A stretch of DNA of 64,000 nucleotides from CAYZAW01 sp964476505 (GTDB lineage: Bacteria; Bacillota; Clostridia; Christensenellales; CAG-138). The DNA lies in contig CAYZAW010000003.1 of the NCBI GenBank assembly GCA_964476505.1, positions 1 to 64,000 of the forward strand, read 5' to 3'. A program made the translations under genes and the position numbers. The notes under the pieces were generated by a model. The model worked only from the letters and a program-made list of their open reading frames with translations. It ran no database searches and was not told where the DNA came from. Positions 9,565 to 17,355 of this stretch are shown here, piece after piece; the first letter of the stretch is position 1; the number at the start of each line of letters is the position of its first letter.

Positions 9565-10851
9565 TTATTCCGCTTCCTTGCTCTGCGTTTTCATGGGGCA
9601 GAACAAGGCTTTGTTTTTGATGTTGAAGCCTAACAGCAGGTTCATCAGCCCGCGGGTGATAAACACTGCGGTGATAAAGCTGACGATGATACCGATGAGC
9701 AGCGTAACGGCAAACCCTTTGATGGTACCGGTTCCGAAGAACAACAGCACCAGCGCCGCGATCACGGTGGTTACGTTGGAGTCCATAATCGCCGTGAACG
9801 CACGGGAGAAGCCCGCCTTTACAGAGGTACGCGGAGACTTGCCGCTTCTTAGCTCCTCGCGCATACGCTCGAAAATAACCACGTTTGCGTCAACCGCCAT
9901 GCCGATGGAGAGGATGATACCCGCAATGCCCGGCAGCGTTAGCTGCACGCCGGGTATCGTAGCCAGACAGAACAGTACGATGATCATGTAGATCACCAGC
10001 GCTAAGTCTGCCATGAGGCCGGGCAGGCGATAGTACACCGCCATGAACACCAGTATCAGTCCGATGCCGATGATCGCCGCCAGCAGGCTGGTTTCCATGG
10101 CTTCGTCGCCCAAGGTGGCGCTGACGGAGCGAACCTCTATCTCTTCCATTTCGATGGGGATCGCGCCGCTTTGAATCTGCTGGGTCAGCCGCGCGGCTTC
10201 TTCATAGGTAAAGCCGCCCTCGATGTACGCGCTGCCGCCGCTAATCACGGAATTGACCGTGGGGTTGGAAATGACGGTGTCGTCCAGCTTGATATCGATG
10301 GATTTGCCGGTGCCTACCAGCTCTCCCGTTGCCTTTGCGAAGGCTTGGGTTGCTTCCGCGTCCAGCGTAAAGTTCACAACATAATCCGAACCGCCGGTGG
10401 GGTTCATGGTAACGCCGGTCTCCGTCATGTTGGAGCCCTCAAACAGCACCGTTCCGTCCGGATGGAGGAACTGCACCACAGCGGGCTTCACCAAGTACTG
10501 GGTGATAGCGCTGGGGTCGTCTACCATGTTGGACTCGTTGATGGGGATCTCGATGCGGAGCCTGCCCGTGCCCTGACGGCTGATGGTGGCTTCCGTATAT
10601 CCCTCGGAGTCCAAACGGGTACGCATAACACTAAATGCGATATCAATGTTTTGCGCCAGATACGGATCGGTAAGATCCGCCGCTTCATACACGACCGATA
10701 CGCCGCCGGTCAAATCTAAGCCCTGCGGAATCTGCCGGAACAGAGGATCGATTTTGTAGATCCCCCATGCTGCGCCGCCAAAGGCGACGATACCTGCGGC
10801 TGCCGTCAATACAATAATGATGACAAGCGCCACGATCTTGCGTACATTCAC
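9565..10851 (-). CDS. secD: Protein translocase subunit SecD
   Basis: RND-type partner of SecF, 428 residues. It has an N-terminal helix, the FRQIPQGLDLTGGVSVVYE region (LGLDLxGG family motif), a large extracytoplasmic P1 domain, then five helices with the NVVIFERMREELRSGKS segment. The start is a GTG at 10851, eight bases after AGGAGG; the nearby ATG is out of frame. In many Clostridia secDF sits next to the SCIFF peptide genes, as here. Confidence 0.96.
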   Translation of the reverse strand: MNVRKIVALVIIIVLTAAAGIVAFGGAAWGIYKIDPLFRQIPQGLDLTGGVSVVYEAADLTDPYLAQNIDIAFSVMRTRLDSEGYTEATISRQGTGRLRIEIPINESNMVDDPSAITQYLVKPAVVQFLHPDGTVLFEGSNMTETGVTMNPTGGSDYVVNFTLDAEATQAFAKATGELVGTGKSIDIKLDDTVISNPTVNSVISGGSAYIEGGFTYEEAARLTQQIQSGAIPIEMEEIEVRSVSATLGDEAMETSLLAAIIGIGLILVFMAVYYRLPGLMADLALVIYMIIVLFCLATIPGVQLTLPGIAGIILSIGMAVDANVVIFERMREELRSGKSPRTSVKAGFSRAFTAIMDSNVTTVIAALVLLFFGTGTIKGFAVTLLIGIIVSFITAVFITRGLMNLLLGFNIKNKALFCPMKTQSKEAE

Positions 10852-10906
10852 TACGCTCTCCTCCTAAACGCCGCAATGCGGCTTGTTTCTTTACAACGCG
10901 ACTTCT

Positions 10907-10935
10907 ATTATTACAAAAACACACGGTAATTGCAA
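10907..10935 (-). promoter_or_regulatory. SigA-type promoter of secDF
   Basis: Minus strand TTGCAA (935-930 of this 10-kb block), 17 bp, AATAAT. A small GCCGC/GCGGC hairpin follows in the leader at about 10871-10883, before the secD ribosome site. Confidence 0.65.
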
Positions 10936-10969
10936 GAATAATTGGGATATTCCTAGGCGTTTTTATAGA

Positions 10970-12292
10970 TTACGCGTCTTGGGTGTTGATGCCGATGGCG
11001 CATTCCGTCCGTTTTTTCTCGAACGCACAGGTAATGGCGTACGGTTTGTTGATATCTCCGCAGTATTTATACGCGTTGGCTGCACAGCCGCCACTGCAAA
11101 AATACTTTGCCCAGCAATCCTTGCAGGCTTCCTTTGTACGCACGTTGCAGTTACGGAATTGCGTCTGCTTTTCCGGCAAGAACGTACCCGTCATCACATT
11201 GCCCATGCAAAAGCCGGGCTCACCCACAAACTGGTGGCAGGGGTAGATATCACCGTCCGGCGTTACCGCCACATACTCCACGCCCGCTCCGCAGCCGGAA
11301 ATGCGTTTTTTCAGGCACGGGCCGTTTCCAAGGTCTATCATAAAATGGAAGAAGTTGAACCATTTTCCGGCCTTCTTGCTTTCCGCCATGTAATCCACCA
11401 GTTTATCGTACTCGCTTAAAATACGCGTTACGTCCGCTTCCAATATGGCATAAGAGTCGGTTTCGGGCAGCACCACGGGTTCTAAGGAAATCTGTTCAAA
11501 GCCCTCGTTTACCAGCGATTTTACGTCCTCGGTAAAATCCAGATTGCGGTTGGTGAAGGTGCCGCGAATGTAATGCTGGCGCTCTCCCCGAAGCTCTACC
11601 ATGCGCTTAGCCTTTTCGATGATGATATCATAAGAGCCTTTTCCGTTTACCGTGGGGCGAAGAGCGTCGTGTATCTCGCGCCTGCCATCTAGGCTCAATA
11701 CGATATTGTACATTTCCGCATTAAGCCACTGCATCTTTTCCTCATCCAAGGCAACACAGTTGGTGGTCATTGTAAAGCGAATGGTTTTGCCGTGCTTTTG
11801 TTCCAGCTCCCGTCCGTAGGCTACGATCTCTTTTACCGCTTCAAAATTGATGAGCGGTTCGCCGCCAAACAAATCTACCTCCAGGTTCTTACGGCTACCG
11901 GACTTTTGAATCAAAAAGTCCAACGCCTGCTTGCCTACCGCAACGGGCATCAGCTTTCGCTCCCCGTGGAACTCGCCGGTACCGGCAAAGCAATACCGGC
12001 AGCGCAAATTACAGTCATGCGCAATATGCAGGCACATGGCCTTGATGACCTCCGGCGCGGCGTTTTCCGGCGGGTTCAGCGCAGGGCTGTCGTATTCTCC
12101 GGCTGCGCGCAATGCGTCCAGCTCCTGCAATATCTCTTTTACATCCGCCTGCTCAATGCCTGCCTGATAAGGGTCTTGCTTATCCTCGATCGCGCGCACT
12201 ACCTTATAAGAAGCTTCGTCCAGCTCATGCAGCGCGCCGCTTTCCACATCCAGCAGTAAATATCTGTTTTTAAATTGAAATGCGTGTACCAA
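10970..12292 (-). CDS. scfB: SCIFF peptide thioether maturase (radical SAM/SPASM)
   Basis: Radical SAM enzyme that installs Cys-derived thioether bridges in the SCIFF ranthipeptide encoded just upstream. The CNLRCRYCFAGTG motif binds the SAM cluster. The C-terminal SPASM region (KACKDCWAKYFCSGGCAANAY) binds auxiliary clusters. I take the TTG at 12292 as start: GGAGG lies six bases upstream, and the product then begins (M)VHAFQFKNRYLLLDVESGA, matching the family N terminus. The in-frame ATG at 12325 would place that ribosome site inside the gene. Length is 440 residues. Confidence 0.93.
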   Translation of the reverse strand: MVHAFQFKNRYLLLDVESGALHELDEASYKVVRAIEDKQDPYQAGIEQADVKEILQELDALRAAGEYDSPALNPPENAAPEVIKAMCLHIAHDCNLRCRYCFAGTGEFHGERKLMPVAVGKQALDFLIQKSGSRKNLEVDLFGGEPLINFEAVKEIVAYGRELEQKHGKTIRFTMTTNCVALDEEKMQWLNAEMYNIVLSLDGRREIHDALRPTVNGKGSYDIIIEKAKRMVELRGERQHYIRGTFTNRNLDFTEDVKSLVNEGFEQISLEPVVLPETDSYAILEADVTRILSEYDKLVDYMAESKKAGKWFNFFHFMIDLGNGPCLKKRISGCGAGVEYVAVTPDGDIYPCHQFVGEPGFCMGNVMTGTFLPEKQTQFRNCNVRTKEACKDCWAKYFCSGGCAANAYKYCGDINKPYAITCAFEKKRTECAIGINTQDA

Positions 12293-12314
12293 TCGTTCCC
12301 TCCACATGAACACA

Positions 12315-12356
12315 GGGGCGCGCATACTGCCCGCCCCCGTGGTAGGTCAAGACCTA
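12315..12356 (-). repeat. Two inverted repeats between scfA and scfB
   Basis: The 68-nt spacer holds TAGGTC-TT-GACCTA (12356-12343) and GGGGCG/CGCCCC with an 11-nt loop (12337-12315), both ending upstream of the scfB ribosome site. No T-run follows, so this is not a standard terminator. mRNA stabilisation or processing that leaves more peptide than maturase message is an inference. Confidence 0.55.
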
Positions 12357-12360
12357 ACGT

Positions 12361-12507
12361 TTATTTTTCTTTCTTGGCGCAGCTCTGGTTTGCTACCGTG
12401 CAGCTGGTTTTGCAGGCGCTCTGGCAGCTTGCCTGGCACTCGCCGCAGCCGCTGTTGGCGCTGGCGTTGATGCAGGGCTTCTGAATGGTTTTAATATGCT
12501 TCATCAT
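12361..12507 (-). CDS. scfA: SCIFF ranthipeptide precursor (Cys-rich RiPP)
   Basis: A 48-residue peptide, substrate of the adjacent radical SAM maturase. The MKHIKTIQKP leader and the core CGECQASCQSACKTSCTVAN match the SCIFF family (six cysteines in forty-five). A seventh cysteine lies at position 12 (KPCINAS), ahead of the usual six. Two Met codons open the ORF, and GGAGG stands 6 or 9 bases upstream. It has its own promoter. The family is nearly universal in Clostridia; its biological role remains poorly defined. Confidence 0.95.
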   Translation of the reverse strand: MMKHIKTIQKPCINASANSGCGECQASCQSACKTSCTVANQSCAKKEK

Positions 12508-12551
12508 CTAAATCCTCCGTTATCGTTGATTTCACTACATTTTGCGTTGTT

Positions 12552-12580
12552 ATTATACAATAGCATACGCTTATGAGCAA
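12552..12580 (-). promoter_or_regulatory. SigA-type promoter of scfA
   Basis: Minus strand TTGCTC, a 17-bp spacer and a perfect TATAAT. It begins three bases past the ackA stop codon, so the SCIFF genes are transcribed independently of pta-ackA. Confidence 0.8.
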
Positions 12581-12582
12581 GT

Positions 12583-13797
12583 CTATTTACCGAATGCGAT
12601 CTGTACGGTATCTCTGGCGATGGTCATTTCCTCGTCCGTGGGGATCACATACACCTTAACGCGGCTTGTGGGCTTGGAAAGCTCCGCTTCCTCGCCGCGC
12701 GGTACAGACATGTTCTTCTCAAAGTCCACATCCAAGCCAAGGTATTCCATGTCTTTTAAAATCATGGCACGCATACCGCGGTCGTTCTCGCCAACGCCCG
12801 CCGTGAACACAATGGCATCCACGCCGCCCAGCGTTGCCGCATAAGCACCGATGAACTGCTTTACTTTATACGCAAACATATCCAGCGCAAGCGCCGCACG
12901 CTCGTTGCCTTCCTCGGCAGCCTTGCTCAGATCCCTAAAATCGCTCGATACGCCGGAAACGCCCAGCATACCGCTCTTTTTGTTCATGTAGGTATCCATT
13001 TCCTTGGCGGACATCCCGGTGCGCTCCATCAAGAACGGGAGTATCGCAGGATCGATGCTGCCGCAGCGGGTACCCATCGGCACGCCCTCTAACGGCGTTA
13101 AGCCCATGGAGGTATCCGCACATTTGCCGCCCTTTACGGCAGACAGGCTGGAGCCGTTGCCAAGGTGGCAGGTAATTACGCGGGTGTCTTCCTTCTTCAT
13201 GCCAAGCGCCATGAGCTTTTTGACCGCGCAGCCCGCAACATAGCGATGCGAGGTGCCGTGGAAGCCGTAACGGCGGACTCCGTATTTCTCGTATGCCTCA
13301 TAGGGGAGCGCATACATAAACGCTTTTTTCTCCATGGACTGGCCCCACGCAGTATCAAACACGGCAACCATGGGAACGCCGGGCATTACTTCCATGCATC
13401 CGCGAATGCCCATCAGGTTTGCGGGGTTATGCAGCGGCCCTAGCGGGATACATTCCTCAATCGTGCTTAGCACCTGCTCGTTAATTAAAACCGGCTCGCT
13501 GTATTTCTCGCCGCCATGCAGTGCACGATGCCCAACAGCTGCGATCTCGCTCATGCTTTTGATCACGCCCACCTCGGGGTCGATCAGCTTGTCCAGCACC
13601 AGACGGATGGCGTCTGCATGGTTGTCCATGGGCTTTTTGTACTCATGGGAGTCACGGCCTGTGGGCTTATAGGTCAGCATGGAGCCTTCAATACCGATGC
13701 GCTCCACCAAGCCCTTTGCGATCACCTGTTCGCCGTCGGTATCGATCAGCTGATATTTGAGCGAGCTGCTGCCCGCGTTTACGACCAGAATATTCAT
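12583..13797 (-). CDS. ackA: Acetate kinase
   Basis: Acetyl phosphate + ADP to acetate + ATP, the ATP-yielding last step of acetate fermentation. It has 404 residues. MNILVVNAGSSSLKYQL is the ASKHA phosphate-1 signature, RRYGFHGTSHRYVA is the second family signature, and GVGENDRGMR closes the site. It lies 18 nt downstream of pta in one operon. Confidence 0.97.
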   Translation of the reverse strand: MNILVVNAGSSSLKYQLIDTDGEQVIAKGLVERIGIEGSMLTYKPTGRDSHEYKKPMDNHADAIRLVLDKLIDPEVGVIKSMSEIAAVGHRALHGGEKYSEPVLINEQVLSTIEECIPLGPLHNPANLMGIRGCMEVMPGVPMVAVFDTAWGQSMEKKAFMYALPYEAYEKYGVRRYGFHGTSHRYVAGCAVKKLMALGMKKEDTRVITCHLGNGSSLSAVKGGKCADTSMGLTPLEGVPMGTRCGSIDPAILPFLMERTGMSAKEMDTYMNKKSGMLGVSGVSSDFRDLSKAAEEGNERAALALDMFAYKVKQFIGAYAATLGGVDAIVFTAGVGENDRGMRAMILKDMEYLGLDVDFEKNMSVPRGEEAELSKPTSRVKVYVIPTDEEMTIARDTVQIAFGK

Positions 13798-13815
13798 GAT
13801 ACGTTCCTCCTGCTG

Positions 13816-14814
13816 TTATGCGTTTTGCGCCTGTACGGCGGTGATGGCAACGACGCTTACGATATCCTCCACGGAGCAGCCGCGGGACAGGTCGTTGATG
13901 GGGCGTGCAAAGCCTTGGCAGATGGGGCCGATAGCCTCCGCGCCCGCCAAGCGCTGTACCAGCTTATATCCAATATTGCCCGCTTGCAGGTCGGGAAATA
14001 CCAACACATTGGCTTTTCCCGCAACGGGGCTGCCGGGGGACTTTAACTGGCCGACCTTTTCTACTAAAGCGGCGTCTGCCTGCAGCTCGCCGTCTACGTT
14101 CAATTCCGGCGCAAGCTCTTTGACCAGCGCTGTTGCCTGAGCGACTTTATCTACCAAGTCGTGCTTGGCGCTGCCCTTGGTGGAGAAGGAAAGCATGGCA
14201 ACTCTGGGCTCCATGCCGCAAAGCGCCTTTGCGGATTCCGCAGAGGAAACGGCGATTGCCGCCAATTGCTCGGCAGTGGGGTTGGGGTTGACCGCGCAGT
14301 CCGCAAACACCAGCACGCCGTTATCGCCAAAGGCCTTGTTGGGAACCTCCATTACAAAGCAGCTGGACACCACAGAGATGCCCTTTGCCATTTTAACGAT
14401 CTGCAGACCCGGACGAAGCGTATCGCCTGTGGTGCAAAGTGCGCCCGCCACCATGCCGTCCGCCTTTTGCTCCTTGACCATCATCGCTGCAAAGAACAGC
14501 GGGTTCTTCATGGTAACGGCAGCCTTTTCGGGGGTCACGCCCTTTTCCTTGCGCATTTCGTAGAACTTATCCGTATACGCCGCAAGCTCCGGCGCTTTTT
14601 CGGGATCTACGATGCCGATGCCGTCTAAAGAAACGCCCAGCTTTTTAGCGGAAGCCTTGATTTCATCCTCGTTTCCCAAAAGCGTTACGTCCGCAATGCC
14701 CTCGCGCACAATGATCGCCGCCGCCTGCACGGTGCGTTCTTCCGGCCCTTCCGGCAGCAGAACATGCTTTTTGCAGGTTTTTGCCTTTGCTTTGATTTGA
14801 TCGATGATCGCCAT
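13816..14814 (-). CDS. pta: Phosphate acetyltransferase
   Basis: Acetyl-CoA + phosphate to acetyl phosphate + CoA. At 332 residues it is the short, single-domain clostridial Pta without the N-terminal DRTGG part of enterobacterial enzymes. Typical blocks are [20 protein letters not shown] and PNPTAEQLA, with [17 protein letters not shown] near the end. The ATG follows GGAG seven bases away. Together with ackA it turns acetyl-CoA into acetate and ATP. Confidence 0.97.
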   Translation of the reverse strand: MAIIDQIKAKAKTCKKHVLLPEGPEERTVQAAAIIVREGIADVTLLGNEDEIKASAKKLGVSLDGIGIVDPEKAPELAAYTDKFYEMRKEKGVTPEKAAVTMKNPLFFAAMMVKEQKADGMVAGALCTTGDTLRPGLQIVKMAKGISVVSSCFVMEVPNKAFGDNGVLVFADCAVNPNPTAEQLAAIAVSSAESAKALCGMEPRVAMLSFSTKGSAKHDLVDKVAQATALVKELAPELNVDGELQADAALVEKVGQLKSPGSPVAGKANVLVFPDLQAGNIGYKLVQRLAGAEAIGPICQGFARPINDLSRGCSVEDIVSVVAITAVQAQNA

Positions 14815-14876
14815 AATAGAATTGCTCCTTCCATATCTTAAGCTTCACAGCCTGCGCTGTGTAAAAAACCTTGTAG

Positions 14877-14882
14877 ATTATA
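14877..14882 (-). promoter_or_regulatory. Promoter -10 of pta-ackA
   Basis: TATAAT on the minus strand inside TGTGATATAATC, about 60 bp upstream of the pta start. No good -35 hexamer at 16-18 bp. The leader is short and shows no riboswitch that I recognise. Confidence 0.55.
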
Positions 14883-14997
14883 TCACAAAAAGCAGGAACG
14901 TGATATGCATTCTCGCCAATTTTGGAAAATTCCCTGATTTTTACCCGTGAGTATGATACTATCGAAGAAACATCCAAGAAACAGGGAGGAAACGGCG

Positions 14998-16197
14998 GTG
15001 CGAACGGCTGGAATCGTTGCGGAATACAATCCGCTCCATAACGGGCATGTGCATCATATAGAAGCATGCAGGGAAGCCTGCAAGGCGGATTATATCATCG
15101 CCGTGATGAGCGGGGATTTTGTGCAGCGGGGAGAGCCCGCCGTTACGGATAAATTCACCCGCGCCCAATGGGCGCTTTCCGCCGGAGTTGACGTGGTGCT
15201 GGAGCTGCCCACCGCCTACGCCGTAGGCAGCGCGGAGCGCTTTTCCCAAGGCGCGGTTGCCGTGCTGGCAGGAACCGGTGTTTTAAACGCCCTGTGCTTT
15301 GGCAGCGAGGTCGAATCCGTACCGCAGCTAACGGAAGCCGCCGCGTTGCTGGACGATGCGCCGATACAATATCAGGCAGCGCTTCGTCAGCATTTGGCGC
15401 TTGGAAAATCCTATCCCCGCGCCCGGTTCGATGCATTGCAGGCCTGCGGTGCACCTGCCGAGGTGCTTCGCGTGCTGCAATCCCCCAACGCCGTGCTAGG
15501 CATGGAATACATCCGCGCGCTTCGAAGGTTTGCGCCGGAGGCTGCCGCCGTGCCTATTCCCCGCATCGGCGAACACGATGCAGACAACAGCAGCGGCTTT
15601 CAAAGCGCCGCCGCCATCCGGGAGGCACTTCTCTCGGGCGCTTCGGCACTGGAGCTGGACCTGCCGCCCTGTACCGCCGCCGCCTTTGCGTTTTCCAATA
15701 CGCCGCCCGTAACGTTACAGGACGCCGAGCAGTTGATACTATACGCGCTTCGCCGTATGGACGGGGTGGCGCTTCGTGCGCTGCCGGATGTGCAGGAGGG
15801 CTTTGAAAACGTGATTCTCCGTGCGGCGCGGCAGTGCGGCACACTGGACGAGCTGTTGACCGTTCTAAAAAGCAAGCGTTATACCATGGCGCGGTGCAAG
15901 CGCATCCTGATTGCCGCGCTGTTGGGCATAGAACAACCCCTCTTGGAAGCCGCCAAGCCGGAGGACGCCGCCTATCTTAGAGTGCTGGCCTTCAAAACAA
16001 GCGCAAGGCCGTTATTGGCCGCCATCCAAAAGCGGCGCACCCTTCCGATGCTGCTTCGCGCGGCGGATATAAAGGCGCTGACCGCACCGGCACGGGCGTT
16101 GGTGGAGCTGGATGTTCGCGCCCATGATATTTACAATCTCATTTCTAAAAAGCGTGCCCCCCGTGACTTTTCCGCGCCGCCCGTCACCATGGAATAA
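14998..16197 (+). CDS. tmcAL: tRNA(Met) cytidine acetate ligase
   Basis: Makes N4-acetylcytidine at the elongator tRNA-Met wobble base, activating acetate with ATP. It has 399 residues from the GTG at 14998, eight bases after GGGAGG. An ATG further upstream (14947) is unlikely, since the family begins at TAGIVAEYNPLHNGHVHHI. The nucleotidyltransferase HxGH motif is HNGH; SGDFVQRGEPA is the next conserved block. It is divergent from pta-ackA, whose end product acetate is its substrate. Confidence 0.94.
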   Translation: MRTAGIVAEYNPLHNGHVHHIEACREACKADYIIAVMSGDFVQRGEPAVTDKFTRAQWALSAGVDVVLELPTAYAVGSAERFSQGAVAVLAGTGVLNALCFGSEVESVPQLTEAAALLDDAPIQYQAALRQHLALGKSYPRARFDALQACGAPAEVLRVLQSPNAVLGMEYIRALRRFAPEAAAVPIPRIGEHDADNSSGFQSAAAIREALLSGASALELDLPPCTAAAFAFSNTPPVTLQDAEQLILYALRRMDGVALRALPDVQEGFENVILRAARQCGTLDELLTVLKSKRYTMARCKRILIAALLGIEQPLLEAAKPEDAAYLRVLAFKTSARPLLAAIQKRRTLPMLLRAADIKALTAPARALVELDVRAHDIYNLISKKRAPRDFSAPPVTME

Positions 16198-16219
16198 CCG
16201 CGCGATTTCTTCATACAAG
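16191..16219 (+). promoter_or_regulatory. Candidate sigma-E (sporulation) promoter of ylbJ
   Basis: GGAATAAC, a 13-bp spacer and CATACAAG. The second element matches seven of eight positions of the sigma-E -10 consensus CATACAMT; the first is a looser match to the -35. It overlaps the end of tmcAL and precedes ylbJ by 34 bp. Sigma-E control fits a sporulation gene but rests on motif similarity only. Confidence 0.4.
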
Positions 16220-16253
16220 TAACTATGCGCCATCCGAATAAGGGGTATTATGA

Positions 16254-17354
16254 ATGAAGCATGCACCCTCTGTTTTAGGCATTCTTTTTTGTATCCTGCT
16301 GCTGGTTTTTTCAACACCTGCGGTCTATGCCGCCAGAGAAGGGCTCACATTATGGTGGACGGTGGTGTTTCCCGCCCTGTTCCCGTTTTTTGTATGCACG
16401 GCGCTTTTGCAAAAGTCCGGCATGCTATATAGTGCCGTGGGCGGTGGAACACGAAAGGCGCGTTCGCATCAAAAAACGCGGTATGCCGTTCCCGTTCTCC
16501 TTTTATCCGCCGTATCCGGCTATCCCGGCGCGGCAAAGCTTTGCGCCCTGCTCTATGAGGATCATGCCATCTCTTTTTCGGAAGCCGAGCGGCTGACCGT
16601 GACCTGCAACCTGTGCAGCCCGATGTTTCTCTTAGGAGCGCTTTGCACGGGGATGCTTGGCGCACCGTTTCTGTTTCCGCTGACGCTTACAGCCCATTAC
16701 ATAGGGGCGGGCGTTTGTTATGTGCTTTATCCAAAGCTGTTTCCGTTAAACGCCGAATCTACGGCGGCACAGTCTGCGCCGTTTACGCCTGTGCCTCTGC
16801 TAAGAGCGCTTCCCACGGCGATTGCAGACGGCATGTGGAGTTTATTGAAGGTTTGCGGAACCATCGTGTTTTTTATGGTATTGTCCGAATGCTGCGAGGC
16901 GCTGGCGGCAAGCGTTTTTCCCGCCGCCGCCGGCTCGCCCGGCTCTGCCTTGTTTCTTGGGCTGCTGGAAATGACAGGCGGCTGCCACAGGCTGTCCGGC
17001 CTTGCGCTGCCGCTTCGCACCGTGACCGCGCTATGCTGCGGACTTATCTCCTTTGGCGGGCTGTCCGTGCTGATGCAGGTATTGTCCTTTATGAAGCTGG
17101 CGCATCCCGGGCGCTATCTATTAACAAAAGCCCTGCACGGGATTCTTTCCGGCCTTTCCTGCTGGCTGTTGTTTCCGCTGCTGCCGCAAGCTGCCGCCGT
17201 GTTTTCCGCCTCTGCTCTCACCATTGACGTAAAAAACACCCTGACGGGCGTATCCTTGCTGTTTGCCTCCATGCTTTCGTTAGGCGTGGCGCTTTTGCTT
17301 TCTGTGTTTGCCTGTGCGCTTATGAAAAAGGGAGCGAAAAAAACACCCGTTTAA
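16254..17354 (+). CDS. ylbJ: Sporulation integral membrane protein YlbJ
   Basis: Multi-pass membrane protein of 366 residues with the nucleoside-recognition (Gate) fold, required for spore formation in Bacillus. The N terminus has a signal-like helix. SGYPGAAKLCALLYED and CNLCSPMFLLGAL are the conserved YlbJ segments, and SFGGLSVLMQVLSF is the matching C-terminal half. A start at 16254 is chosen because the ATG at 16250 opens a different frame. It converges with rqcH with only 1 nt between stops and no clear terminator. Confidence 0.92.
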   Translation: MKHAPSVLGILFCILLLVFSTPAVYAAREGLTLWWTVVFPALFPFFVCTALLQKSGMLYSAVGGGTRKARSHQKTRYAVPVLLLSAVSGYPGAAKLCALLYEDHAISFSEAERLTVTCNLCSPMFLLGALCTGMLGAPFLFPLTLTAHYIGAGVCYVLYPKLFPLNAESTAAQSAPFTPVPLLRALPTAIADGMWSLLKVCGTIVFFMVLSECCEALAASVFPAAAGSPGSALFLGLLEMTGGCHRLSGLALPLRTVTALCCGLISFGGLSVLMQVLSFMKLAHPGRYLLTKALHGILSGLSCWLLFPLLPQAAAVFSASALTIDVKNTLTGVSLLFASMLSLGVALLLSVFACALMKKGAKKTPV

Positions 17355-17355
17355 A

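Noticed and set aside
10970..12325. ATG at 12325 as the start of the SCIFF maturase
   Set aside because: It lacks a ribosome site and adds 11 residues not seen in the family; a TTG at 12292 has GGAGG at the right distance.
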